This document shows, piece after piece, positions 41,490 to 48,000 of a stretch of 50,219 nt of DNA. Positions within the stretch are counted from its first letter, which is position 1, and each line of letters begins with the position of its first letter. The stretch spans positions 1-50,219 of the IMG/VR virus record IMGVR_UViG_3300034198_009452; one strand, 5' to 3'. The notes beneath the pieces were generated by a model that searched no databases, was not told the DNA's origin, and saw nothing but the letters and a program-made list of their open reading frames with translations. The position numbers and the translations under genes were made by a program. Origin of the DNA: a virus.

Positions 41490-41693
41490 TCACACTTGGC
41501 ACATGGCACTCAAACGGTTGCGGATATCAAACAACTCCATTTCATCCATATCTGCAGAATCAAGATCTACAGGAGCAAACTCTTCAAGATTAATATTTCC
41601 GTTCTTATAAATGGGTGCAAAGTACAACTCATCGCCATCTTCCTGGGAAAGAGTATATACACAACCGTGATCAGCAACAGTGAGGAAAATCAT
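41490..41693 (-). CDS. Small acidic protein
   Basis: 67 residues: MIFLTVADHGCVYTLSQEDG, DELYFAPIYKNGNINLEEFA, PVDLDSADMDEMELFDIRNR, ending LSAMCQV. Beta-strands then an acidic helix; reminiscent of small phage proteins with a DELYFAPI strand that I have seen in cyanophages. Promoter candidates TTGAAG-N16-TATGTT (41745-41718). Function unknown. Confidence 0.65.
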   Translation of the reverse strand: MIFLTVADHGCVYTLSQEDGDELYFAPIYKNGNINLEEFAPVDLDSADMDEMELFDIRNRLSAMCQV

Positions 41694-41880
41694 GGGGCGT
41701 TTGTGTTGAACAGAACCAACATAAACCCGCTTCGTGGTGCTTCAAGGCAACACTAGACCAGTTCACAAGGTGGCACAAGATCTCACCAATTGGCATGGTG
41801 CTGTGGTATCTTATAGGGACAATCGGATGAGGGGAAGGGTATCCCTGTGGACGACAATACATCGCCACTCCCCCTGCCAT
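41671..41880 (-). CDS. Doubtful small Cys-rich ORF
   Basis: 69 residues from ATG at 41880: MAGGVAMYCRPQGYPSPHPI at the start, a Cys/His-rich end (HEAGLCWFCSTQTPHDFPHCC). It overlaps the promoter and the first 23 bases of the gene at 41693, which is unusual for this region. The YCRPQGYPSPHPIV stretch looks protein-like, so it is listed, but a spurious frame is about as likely. Confidence 0.3.
   Translation of the reverse strand: MAGGVAMYCRPQGYPSPHPIVPIRYHSTMPIGEILCHLVNWSSVALKHHEAGLCWFCSTQTPHDFPHCC
41718..41745 (-). promoter_or_regulatory. Probable promoter for gene at 41693
   Basis: -35 TTGAAG (41745-41740), spacer 16, -10 TATGTT (41723-41718), 25 bases before ATG. No hairpin. Confidence 0.45.
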
Positions 41881-41901
41881 GAAATATTCATATAACACTA
41901 A

Positions 41902-41929
41902 CGTTATAGCATAGTATCATACTATAACG
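41902..41929. repeat. Interrupted palindrome
   Basis: Arms CGTTATAG (41902-41909) and CTATAACG (41922-41929) flank 12 bases that include ATAGTAT and TACTAT-like halves. It lies between the genes ending at 41959 and beginning at 41880 and could be an operator or a weak terminator. Confidence 0.6.
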
Positions 41930-41958
41930 CTTGTGCCACTTATAAGACTGTCACATAA

Positions 41959-42108
41959 TCAGAATGGATCTAGATCTTTGATGCTAGCATGAACTTCTTC
42001 ATCACCCTGCAGATCTAGCATTTCTCTCCAATTGAGATCTTCTAGATCTAGATCATCATAACACTCAACGTATAGAGTGACACTTACCTTGCGTTTCTGT
42101 GCGATCAT
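41959..42108 (-). CDS. Conserved small acidic cyanophage protein
   Basis: 49 residues: MIAQKRKVSVTLYVECYDDL, DLEDLNWREMLDLQGDEEVH, ending ASIKDLDPF. The pattern KVSVTLYVECYDDLDLEDL...W..ML.L.GDE.V.ASIKD is one I recognise from short cyanophage genes. The sequence repeats GATCTAGATC-type words in its codons. It has a good promoter (TTGCAT-N17-TAGAAT). Function unknown. Confidence 0.65.
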   Translation of the reverse strand: MIAQKRKVSVTLYVECYDDLDLEDLNWREMLDLQGDEEVHASIKDLDPF

Positions 42109-42132
42109 GTGTATCTCGTGCGGTGTGTGGGT

Positions 42133-42161
42133 ATTCTATCATGCATAATGGCGATATGCAA
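42133..42161 (-). promoter_or_regulatory. Promoter for gene at 42108
   Basis: -35 TTGCAT (42161-42156), spacer 17, -10 TAGAAT (42138-42133). The leader crosses one ATCTCGT heptamer (42113). Confidence 0.6.
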
Positions 42162-42300
42162 GACTCTCGTAGTCTTGCCCATCTCGTGCATAATCGTCGT
42201 CCTCGTGCAGATCTCGTGTATGATGCTCGTAGTACGAGTCTTCATCTAGATTACAATCGTTTGCCATGGAATCAAAGTCGATCTCGTAATCGTCGTACAT
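42139..42300 (-). CDS. Very acidic small protein
   Basis: 53 residues: MYDDYEIDFDSMANDCNLDE, DSYYEHHTRDLHEDDDYARD, ending GQDYESLAYRHYA. It has about 16 Asp/Glu and many Tyr/His. Many of its codons (TAC GAG, CAC GAG, CGA GAT) come from ACGAG words, so it may be shaped by the heptamer cluster it lies in. The ATG at 42300 fits a promoter TTGCGC-N17-TACAAT. A DNA-mimic role is imaginable but unsupported. Confidence 0.55.
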   Translation of the reverse strand: MYDDYEIDFDSMANDCNLDEDSYYEHHTRDLHEDDDYARDGQDYESLAYRHYA

Positions 42301-42329
42301 AACTCGTAGTGGTTTGTGAACGTGTTTGT

Positions 42330-42358
42330 ATTGTAGCATGATCTCGTAGAGAGCGCAA
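42330..42358 (-). promoter_or_regulatory. Promoter for gene at 42300
   Basis: -35 TTGCGC (42358-42353), spacer 17, -10 TACAAT (42335-42330). The spacer contains ACGAGAT (complement of the heptamer at 42341), the same arrangement as in the tRNA promoter. Confidence 0.6.
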
Positions 42359-42810
42359 GCCCGTTGTGCCCACCCAGATCTCGTACAAGATAATGATACT
42401 GTTATATATGCATATAATGCTCGTAATGTTAATAAATGCTGATATGATAAGATCTCGTGCAGATCTCGTGGTCTTATAAGGATGTCTGATCTCGTGGGCG
42501 ATCTCGTGCGGATCTCGTAACCTGGGCAGGGGTGGGACTTGACAAACTGCGCGTCTTATGCTATGCTCGCCAACCTCACAAGACCCAGACACATTTATAA
42601 GGTATTAGAGGCATTTACAAGCATTTGCAAGCATTTAAGTCCATTTACACAACCATTTACACCCATTATAAGACTATTTCACCATATAATACTATCATTA
42701 TATCACACAATAACAAATTTTTCCCATTATTCGCATTCTCACACATCACAAAACATTACAACATTAAGAATAGATAATATACACTATACAAAAAGATCAA
42801 TATACACTAT
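42340..42810. other. Non-coding segment before homing endonuclease
   Basis: No convincing gene. The left part carries the heptamer cluster, the centre a plus-strand promoter, and 42586-42670 about six degenerate CATTTACAAG-like units, followed by an AT-rich leader to the ATG at 42811. Confidence 0.6.
42539..42567 (+). promoter_or_regulatory. Plus-strand promoter for GIY-YIG gene
   Basis: TTGACA (42539-42544), spacer 17, TATGCT (42562-42567). It is the only promoter facing the plus-strand gene and lies about 245 bases upstream of its ATG, implying a long AT-rich leader. Confidence 0.6.
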
Positions 42811-43557
42811 ATGTCAAGAGGCATAATCTACCTAATCACCAATAAAGAAAATGGTCTACGTTATGTGGGAAGCACTCTACAACCCATGAACAAAGAATGG
42901 CAATCTCACATACAATCTGCCAATAAAATGTCCTCTGAACCACTACACAGAGCATTTCGTCAATATGGTATACATCGTTTTGGTATACAAGAACTGGATG
43001 AATGTGATGAAAAAGAATTAGATGAAAGAAGAGAACACTGGATACGTCACTATAACACATATGATGGAGAGAACTATAACTTTAGATCATTTGAAGAAGA
43101 GGAAGATAATGAAGATGATATCGTCCCTATCATAAAAGAGAATACTATTCAACCTCATCAAATAAAACACTTAAGATCATTTACAGATGAAGATCGTAAA
43201 AAGATCAATCGCAATGGACATAAGGTACAAGGTATATGCATTGAAACAGGTGAAATTAAAACATGGAATTCTGCGGCAAAAGCAGCAGAAGAAGTAACTG
43301 GTAACATAAGAAAGAATTCAAATATAATAATCTGTGCCCGTAACTGTTATAACTGTTATGGATATAAATGGTCACTAATAGAAGAAAAGAATAAACTACG
43401 TCCCATTATTGGTATCAATAAAAAAACGGGGAGAATAGGTCCCCGTTATGATAGCGTTCGTCAAGGTATGATAGAACTTGGTGGTATGAGTTTATTAAAG
43501 AGTTTAAAAAACCCTGGGCGTTATAGTTATAGAGGTTTCTATTGGTATTATATCTAA
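42811..43557 (+). CDS. GIY-YIG homing endonuclease
   Basis: 248 residues. The N-terminal catalytic module has GIIYLITNKENGLRYVGSTL (residues 4-23), the GIY...YVG pair, followed by a conserved Arg/Glu helical region (QELDECDEKELDERREHW, about 70-87) that supplies the active-site Glu. The C-terminal half has two NUMOD-like DNA-binding repeats: VQGICIETGEIKTWNSAAKA near 145-165 and IIGINKKTGRIGPRYDSV near 203-220. It is the only plus-strand gene, opposite to all neighbours, and its end overlaps the neighbouring convergent gene by 4 bases. Free-standing homing endonucleases of this type spread into T4-like genomes. Confidence 0.88.
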   Translation: MSRGIIYLITNKENGLRYVGSTLQPMNKEWQSHIQSANKMSSEPLHRAFRQYGIHRFGIQELDECDEKELDERREHWIRHYNTYDGENYNFRSFEEEEDNEDDIVPIIKENTIQPHQIKHLRSFTDEDRKKINRNGHKVQGICIETGEIKTWNSAAKAAEEVTGNIRKNSNIIICARNCYNCYGYKWSLIEEKNKLRPIIGINKKTGRIGPRYDSVRQGMIELGGMSLLKSLKNPGRYSYRGFYWYYI

Positions 43558-43835
43558 AACCAGGAAGATGTCGATTGCTCTGGATTCCATTTATTAAGTG
43601 GACACTTGGATGCAGTAAGAGAAGTCTTTTGCTTTAGAAAACAACCACACTGTCTGCATCGTACATCTTGTTCGGAGTAAAATTCACACTGTTTACAAAT
43701 CTCCATTCGTCTTGTTTGTTCTTCATCCGTGGCAAATAATTGATTACCTTTCAGTACATCAGTAATGGCGTCCTGTACAAGATTAACGATGTTCTTTGCC
43801 TGATCTGGAATAGAGGGATACTGTTGTTCTTCCAT
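43554..43835 (-). CDS. Cys-cluster (zinc-ribbon-like) protein
   Basis: 93 residues. The second half contains RMEICKQCEFYSEQ, then VRCRQCGCFLKQKTSLTASK and CPLNKW: six Cys in a C-x2-C ... C-x2-C-x-C ... C pattern, which suggests a small zinc-binding domain. It shares this block with the next gene upstream. It is followed by the convergent homing endonuclease. Cys-cluster proteins like these are typical neighbours of cyanophage fibre genes. Function unknown. Confidence 0.7.
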   Translation of the reverse strand: MEEQQYPSIPDQAKNIVNLVQDAITDVLKGNQLFATDEEQTRRMEICKQCEFYSEQDVRCRQCGCFLKQKTSLTASKCPLNKWNPEQSTSSWF

Positions 43836-44249
43836 TTACTTACCTAACATAGATTCTTCATGGTCCTCAATAGTAATAATATTATCACCACTTTCTCTAA
43901 TGTTATTATCAATGTATTGAACTGTTTTAATTAATAATTCTCTTACAAGTTTTAAATCCATAGTCCATTTATCAATTGGACATCTTTCTTGTGGATATAG
44001 AATTTTATTTGGAATATAACAACCACATATATTACAAGAAGATGATTTTTCATTAAAACTAGGACATTTTAAACATATTTCCTTTCTTTTTTCTTGAGTT
44101 TTATCTGTGCTAACAATATCATTATTATTCACAATTACTGCAAAAAATGCATAAAAAATGTCAACAAGTTTATCAAGTTCTTCCTCGGTTAATGAAAATT
44201 CTTGATGTTTTTTGAAATATTCTTTAATAGCACTTGTAGGAAAATACAT
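43836..44249 (-). CDS. Cys-cluster protein, paralogue of the next gene
   Basis: 137 residues. A helical N-terminus (SAIKEYFKKHQEFSLTEEEL) is followed by the motif KEICLKCPSFNEKSSSCNIC, then GCYIPNKILYPQERCPIDKW. The Cys pattern and the ending CP-x-D/N-K-W match the gene at 43835, so the two are a diverged tandem pair. The AATAAATA late-like box 28 bases upstream suggests late expression with the fibre. Possibly a fibre-assembly factor, unproven. Confidence 0.7.
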   Translation of the reverse strand: MYFPTSAIKEYFKKHQEFSLTEEELDKLVDIFYAFFAVIVNNNDIVSTDKTQEKRKEICLKCPSFNEKSSSCNICGCYIPNKILYPQERCPIDKWTMDLKLVRELLIKTVQYIDNNIRESGDNIITIEDHEESMLGK

Positions 44250-44276
44250 GATTAAAAAATTATTATAATTTGCGAT

Positions 44277-44284
44277 TATTTATT
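44277..44284 (-). promoter_or_regulatory. Late-promoter-like box before Cys-cluster pair
   Basis: The minus strand reads AATAAATA, one mismatch from TATAAATA, 28 bases upstream of the ATG at 44249. This is the same spacing as at gp25. It overlaps the stop codon of the glycine-rich fibre gene. Confidence 0.45.
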
Positions 44285-46394
44285 AAGTTGCATTGGCAAG
44301 CAAAGTAATGTACTTATGAGCAAGAATTTCTCCCTGAACATCATCGAGTCTAACTGATACAAGCACCTCAATATTATCTTCTATAAGAGTATCTACAAGA
44401 GAAACAACATTAAATGTTCCAGAATTTGAGTTAATCTCAACTGCACCTGCTAGAGAACTATCAGTTGCTGGATTATATTCAAAATCTGCCTCTTTAACAG
44501 CAAATCCCGATAAAGTCCAATAAAGAATTGTTCCATTTGAGATATTTTGTGTTGTAACAGTAAAGGTCATTACTGAACCTTCTGTTAATGTTGCTCCTGG
44601 AGATGTAAGAGTTGCCGCAGGAACTTGAGGTTTTACGAATGCTGTTAGTGGTGCCGATGACACATCACTTGTTCCCCCCTGATAGGCACCAAGAACTATA
44701 CCACGAGGTAGTGAAGATGTTCCTGGTTCAACAATAACATGATATTGTCCACTTTGACCAAAAATTGCTGCTCCTCCTCTTCCTGCTGTTCCCTGTGGAG
44801 TATTAGCTCCATCTTGACCATAATCTCCTCCCACACCACCAGATTCTCCTGGATTTCCATCTTGTCCATTTTGACCAGCTTGTCCATCTTGACCTTTTTG
44901 TCCATCTCCTCCCCTTCCTCCCGATTGTCCTTGAGCTCCTTGTTGACCAGTAGATCCTGCTTCACCAGATGAGGCAGAATTTTTTGTCTCCCAACCTTTT
45001 GGGCATCTTTCTGATCCTTGTACACTTTCTCCATATTGACCAAATTGTCCCCATTGACCCCATGTTCCATCAGATCCTTGTTGTCCATCAGATCCAGCTT
45101 GAGCAGCACCACCAAGTGTGGCAGTTCCACCTTTTACTCCAAGTTGAGCAGCATTATTAGTATTTAAAAATCCTTTTCCTCTTCCACCAACACCACCTCT
45201 TCCACCAGATCCACCTCTTCCACCAAATCCACCTCTTCCACCTCTTCCACCATCTCCTCCTTTTCCACCAGCTCCGCCTGCACCACCAGCTCCGCCTGCA
45301 CCACCAGCTCCGCCTCCTCCACCAGAGATTTGAACTTCCTGCCATTTATAACAATACCTATATCTTTCGGAATTGCCACCATTCCAACCACATGATTTAT
45401 AAGGTCCATCTGGTCCTCTTTGCCATCCATTTGGACAATCGGGGAGACTGGGAACACCACATGGTCCAAAGATAAATTCTTCATCAACAATACCTTTACA
45501 TTTACCACCGTCACCAGCATCTCCAGTTGTTCCAGTAGCACCAGCAGCACCAGTAGCACCACCAGCACCACCAGCACCGCCTGCACCACCATCACCACCA
45601 TCACCAGCATCTCCACCTTTTCCGGCATTTCCAATTCCTGATATATATCCAGTTCCACCAACTCCAGAAGTACCAGAAAGTCCAGCATCACCTCCAGCAC
45701 CACCAGGACCTCCAGAAGATCCTCCATCACCACTAGGTCCTTGATTACCATCGGCGCCAGCATCACCATCAGCGCCAGCATCACCATCGGCACCGGCGTT
45801 TCCAGATGCTCCAGATGCTCCTCCTCCACCACCTCCTCTTATTTTTCCATTGGGTTTAACTAAAAATCGAATTTTATGATTTGCATTCAATTCTACAGCT
45901 TTTCCACCATCTTCTCCATCTGTTGAGTCTAAAGTTCCACCATTACCAAATGAACCATCAATTGTTCCAAACACTTCAATATTAACATTTCTTGCATCAC
46001 CACTCCAAACAAGAGAAGATGATGCTGGTTCATCGGATCCTAATGTTCCAGTTACTTTAAGTGTTTTTTTAATATTTCTATCTAAATTTGCTCCCCAACC
46101 GTCCGTACTATCACCATAAAGATTTTTATCAGTTCCAGCTTGTCTTAAAATGATCTCTTTAATAGTGTCTCTAAAATTTGATAAATTTAAAGAGTTTCCA
46201 GAGTCAACTGCAGGTATATTTTCATTAACATCAGCATCTGGAACAATTGGATCAGTTACTCCAGGATTAGTTTCTCTAAAAAGTTCACTTGATTTTACTT
46301 CACCTACATCTTGATTTTTAAAGTTTTTGCGTAAATCACTAAATTTTATCGGTCCAGAATTAAATAAAGTTTTCGTATCTTTTGAAATACTCAT
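44283..46394 (-). CDS. Glycine-rich tail fibre/adhesin-like protein
   Basis: 703 residues. Residues 1-180 are an N-terminal attachment part (GPIKFSDLRKNF, SLNLSNFRDTIKEII) and a small beta domain. Three Gly-rich blocks follow: about 187-299 (GADGDAG repeats), 358-408 (GGAGGAGG, GGRGG) and 439-547. Between the first two is a seven-Cys segment (299-348). The C-terminal 110 residues (TEGSVMTFTVTTQN) look Ig- or calx-beta-like. Gly-rich arrays of this type can fold as polyglycine-II sandwiches, as in the S16 gp38 tail adhesin. The repetitive DNA also creates long shadow frames on this strand. Probably a host-recognition or fibre-tip protein. Confidence 0.75.
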   Translation of the reverse strand: MSISKDTKTLFNSGPIKFSDLRKNFKNQDVGEVKSSELFRETNPGVTDPIVPDADVNENIPAVDSGNSLNLSNFRDTIKEIILRQAGTDKNLYGDSTDGWGANLDRNIKKTLKVTGTLGSDEPASSSLVWSGDARNVNIEVFGTIDGSFGNGGTLDSTDGEDGGKAVELNANHKIRFLVKPNGKIRGGGGGGASGASGNAGADGDAGADGDAGADGNQGPSGDGGSSGGPGGAGGDAGLSGTSGVGGTGYISGIGNAGKGGDAGDGGDGGAGGAGGAGGATGAAGATGTTGDAGDGGKCKGIVDEEFIFGPCGVPSLPDCPNGWQRGPDGPYKSCGWNGGNSERYRYCYKWQEVQISGGGGGAGGAGGAGGAGGAGGKGGDGGRGGRGGFGGRGGSGGRGGVGGRGKGFLNTNNAAQLGVKGGTATLGGAAQAGSDGQQGSDGTWGQWGQFGQYGESVQGSERCPKGWETKNSASSGEAGSTGQQGAQGQSGGRGGDGQKGQDGQAGQNGQDGNPGESGGVGGDYGQDGANTPQGTAGRGGAAIFGQSGQYHVIVEPGTSSLPRGIVLGAYQGGTSDVSSAPLTAFVKPQVPAATLTSPGATLTEGSVMTFTVTTQNISNGTILYWTLSGFAVKEADFEYNPATDSSLAGAVEINSNSGTFNVVSLVDTLIEDNIEVLVSVRLDDVQGEILAHKYITLLANAT

Positions 46395-46425
46395 TTTTAT
46401 ATTGTGCTTTACCTATGAGTAAAAT

Positions 46426-46433
46426 TATTTAGA
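46426..46433 (-). promoter_or_regulatory. Late-promoter-like box before glycine-rich fibre
   Basis: The minus strand reads TCTAAATA, one mismatch from the T4-like late box, 32 bases upstream of the fibre ATG and just downstream of the preceding small gene. A structural gene is expected to be late, which supports it, but the match is imperfect. Confidence 0.4.
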
Positions 46434-46437
46434 CATA

Positions 46438-46548
46438 TTACGAAAATAAAGGCACAATTTCTACATCATTATACTGCTGTTCTTTAACATGGTTTTCCCA
46501 CATAATAGCATCTTCAATATTATAGAACGTTGCCACCTGTTTGGACAC
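46438..46548 (-). CDS. Small conserved cyanophage protein (GTG start)
   Basis: 36 residues from GTG: SKQVATFYNIEDAIMWENHV after the start, then KEQQYNDVEIVPLFS. The ATFYNIEDAIMWE pattern is a familiar cyanophage hypothetical. It overlaps the stop of the preceding gene by 29 bases, and no ATG fits, so GTG is inferred. Function unknown. Confidence 0.55.
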   Translation of the reverse strand: MSKQVATFYNIEDAIMWENHVKEQQYNDVEIVPLFS

Positions 46549-46792
46549 CTTGTTCTTTTTGTTTTTGTTGTAGATAACTTGGTACTTCATGAGGATTTTC
46601 AATAAAAATTTGAATTTCGGTTTGTTTATTCCAGTGTCGTATTACACCGGCAACAATAAAACAGTTTGTAATCAAATAAGTTGCAAAGATGACCGTTCGG
46701 ATCAATGCAACTCTATCAGACTCTTTATCACATTTAGATGCTTTTTCTCCCAGTGCTTTTGCCCACCATCTCCATGGGTTTTTAGGTTTCAT
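46520..46792 (-). CDS. Small membrane protein
   Basis: 90 residues. Basic aromatic start MKPKNPWRWWAKALGEKASK, a transmembrane segment near 29-50 (LIRTVIFATYLITNCFIVAG), then a soluble tail with EIQIFIENPHEVPSYLQQKQ. The topology suggests N-in with the C-terminal tail outside. Conserved in cyanophages as a hypothetical; it overlaps the genes on both sides. Confidence 0.7.
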   Translation of the reverse strand: MKPKNPWRWWAKALGEKASKCDKESDRVALIRTVIFATYLITNCFIVAGVIRHWNKQTEIQIFIENPHEVPSYLQQKQKEQGVQTGGNVL

Positions 46793-47024
46793 AGATTGAT
46801 TCTCTAGATTTAATATACTCTAATTGATTCCACTGATTTGAATAGCAAAGAACAAGTAATCTATCATTTGCATGTATGCAACATGCTCTATAATTATCAC
46901 AGTCTTTAGGGCGCACGGATTTTTCTATGGTGATGTATTCCTTACATGCGAAATACACCCAACCTTCTACGCCCTTACCATCATTCCACTTTACATAATC
47001 ATTAACATTTGGAATGTACTTCAT
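46782..47024 (-). CDS. Hypothetical protein
   Basis: 80 residues: MKYIPNVNDYVKWNDGKGVE, GWVYFACKEYITIEKSVRPK, DCDNYRACCIHANDRLLVLC, ending EYIKSRESIYET. The start (NDYVKWNDGKGVEGWVYFA) looks like a short SH3/KOW-like beta barrel with four Cys in the second half. It begins 3 bases after the previous stop. Function unknown. Confidence 0.7.
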   Translation of the reverse strand: MKYIPNVNDYVKWNDGKGVEGWVYFACKEYITIEKSVRPKDCDNYRACCIHANDRLLVLCYSNQWNQLEYIKSRESIYET

Positions 47025-47027
47025 GAC

Positions 47028-47258
47028 TCATGTAATGAACACATCAACAATACGTGAGTTTTCCTCTTCGGCAAGAGCAAACTTATATGCATTTACCACA
47101 CGTTCCATGATACGATCTGTGTAACTATCATCAAAGTCACTACACTCTGCAAGAATTTCAAATGCCTCTGTATCAGACTCTGCAATCAAACTTACTGTTC
47201 CACCATATTCAGAAGAAGGAAAAGGAACCCAGTAGTTGACGATGTAAAGATACTTCAT
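47028..47258 (-). CDS. Hypothetical protein
   Basis: 76 residues: MKYLYIVNYWVPFPSSEYGG, TVSLIAESDTEAFEILAECS, DFDDSYTDRIMERVVNAYKF, ending IVDVFIT. A strand, an Asp/Thr-rich helix and a strand give a small alpha/beta fold (similar in shape to stress-sensing ferredoxin-like domains). Ribosome site AAGGAG lies about 18 bases before ATG. Function unknown. Confidence 0.7.
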   Translation of the reverse strand: MKYLYIVNYWVPFPSSEYGGTVSLIAESDTEAFEILAECSDFDDSYTDRIMERVVNAYKFALAEEENSRIVDVFIT

Positions 47259-47271
47259 TTGTTGTTTTAAA

Positions 47272-47442
47272 TTACTCCTTAATTGTAGACGAATGTGTGA
47301 GATTTGTCAATTGACGTTGAAGTTCACATTTCATACTAATTAAATGTGAATAGAAAAAAGATTGATATTCGTTACCATCTAAAAGAGAGGTAAGATTATC
47401 AATCTGCTGTAGTGCTAAAATGATCTTTGTCCTTTGATTCAT
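47272..47442 (-). CDS. Small helical protein
   Basis: 56 residues: MNQRTKIILALQQIDNLTSL, LDGNEYQSFFYSHLISMKCE, ending TNLTHSSTIKE. Two amphipathic helices. The ATG overlaps the upstream stop (TGATG). The leftward genes are closely packed, so it is probably in the same operon. Confidence 0.65.
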   Translation of the reverse strand: MNQRTKIILALQQIDNLTSLLDGNEYQSFFYSHLISMKCELQRQLTNLTHSSTIKE

Positions 47443-47654
47443 CACATAAATTCTGCCATGTAATAATCAACAGTCACTTCTAGTTCTGCTGCTTTCTTTT
47501 CAATCTCACTTTCAATAATCATTTTGGAATTTTGCTTACGCAGTTCATAATCAAGATATGCCTGTTTAGCATCATGATACATTTCCTGCACTTCTGCGTG
47601 TTTGCTGAAATCCATGAATGCCTTGATGAATTGTTTGATGTCGTCTTTGTTCAT
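47442..47654 (-). CDS. Small helical protein
   Basis: 70 residues from the ATG at 47654 (an 18-base longer frame is less likely, because ATG gives the usual TGATG-type overlap). MNKDDIKQFIKAFMDFSKHA, EVQEMYHDAKQAYLDYELRK, then QNSKMIIESEIEKKAAELEV, ending DYYMAEFM. Helical, possible coiled coil. Function unknown. Confidence 0.65.
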   Translation of the reverse strand: MNKDDIKQFIKAFMDFSKHAEVQEMYHDAKQAYLDYELRKQNSKMIIESEIEKKAAELEVTVDYYMAEFM

Positions 47655-47797
47655 TTTTTGTCGTAGGGGCAATCGGGATGATGTGTGAATTTTGTGCAGG
47701 CGTCATATGCCTTAAAGAGTTTTTGATCTCTTTGAATGATAAAACCATTCCACATCAGAATGGCAATCAAACCAAGATAGATGTAGGAGGTTTTCAT
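47651..47797 (-). CDS. Small membrane-anchored protein
   Basis: 48 residues from ATG at 47797: MKTSYIYLGLIAILMWNGFI then IQRDQKLFKAYDACTKFTHH, ending PDCPYDKK. Residues 3-21 form a membrane or signal anchor, followed by a short soluble tail with two Cys. A ribosome site GTAGGAGG precedes it in the neighbouring reading. Could be exported; function unknown. Confidence 0.6.
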   Translation of the reverse strand: MKTSYIYLGLIAILMWNGFIIQRDQKLFKAYDACTKFTHHPDCPYDKK

Positions 47798-48000
47798 GAA
47801 ATAACCTTGGGCAATCCAACAATGATGAAGAATGCAAGAAGAGCAACAATGTCCCAACACTTGTTCTTGATCATATAAGGTAGTGCCAGAGCATTACCTA
47901 ACATATACAATCTAGAACCAATCACAGTATCAAAATAGAGTGTTGTGATGTAAGCAACACATAAAACCAAAGATGATAATATACGTGCTTTATTTTCCAT
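47794..48000 (-). CDS. Small integral membrane protein
   Basis: 68 residues from ATG at 48000: MENKARILSSLVLCVAYITT, LYFDTVIGSRLYMLGNALAL, PYMIKNKCWDIVALLAFFII, ending VGLPKVIS. Two or three transmembrane segments with short loops. A holin-like topology is possible, but no diagnostic signature is present. Confidence 0.65.
   Translation of the reverse strand: MENKARILSSLVLCVAYITTLYFDTVIGSRLYMLGNALALPYMIKNKCWDIVALLAFFIIVGLPKVIS

Larger units (their letters stand above)
42113..42518 (+). repeat. ATCTCGT heptamer cluster
   Basis: Eleven exact ATCTCGT copies on the plus strand start at 42113, 42181, 42211, 42281, 42341, 42378, 42452, 42463, 42489, 42501 and 42512, most as GATCTCGTR, plus several CTCGT fragments. 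Spacing is irregular (11 to about 75 bases). A second cluster lies at 39991-40118 (four exact copies). Not a CRISPR: units are too short and unevenly spaced. Confidence 0.8.

Noticed and set aside
39991-42518. CRISPR array made of the ATCTCGT repeats
   Set aside because: Units are only 7-9 bases, spacing varies from 11 to more than 70 bases, and there are no cas genes.
42272-42592. 106-residue minus frame crossing the heptamer cluster
   Set aside because: It is made of repeat-derived words, contains no coherent domain, and overlaps the plus-strand promoter and another gene.
45164-45832. 222-residue frame rich in Val, Leu, Met and Glu on the minus strand
   Set aside because: It is the shifted frame of the glycine-rich repeat DNA in the fibre gene (GGN codons read out of frame), not a separate gene.
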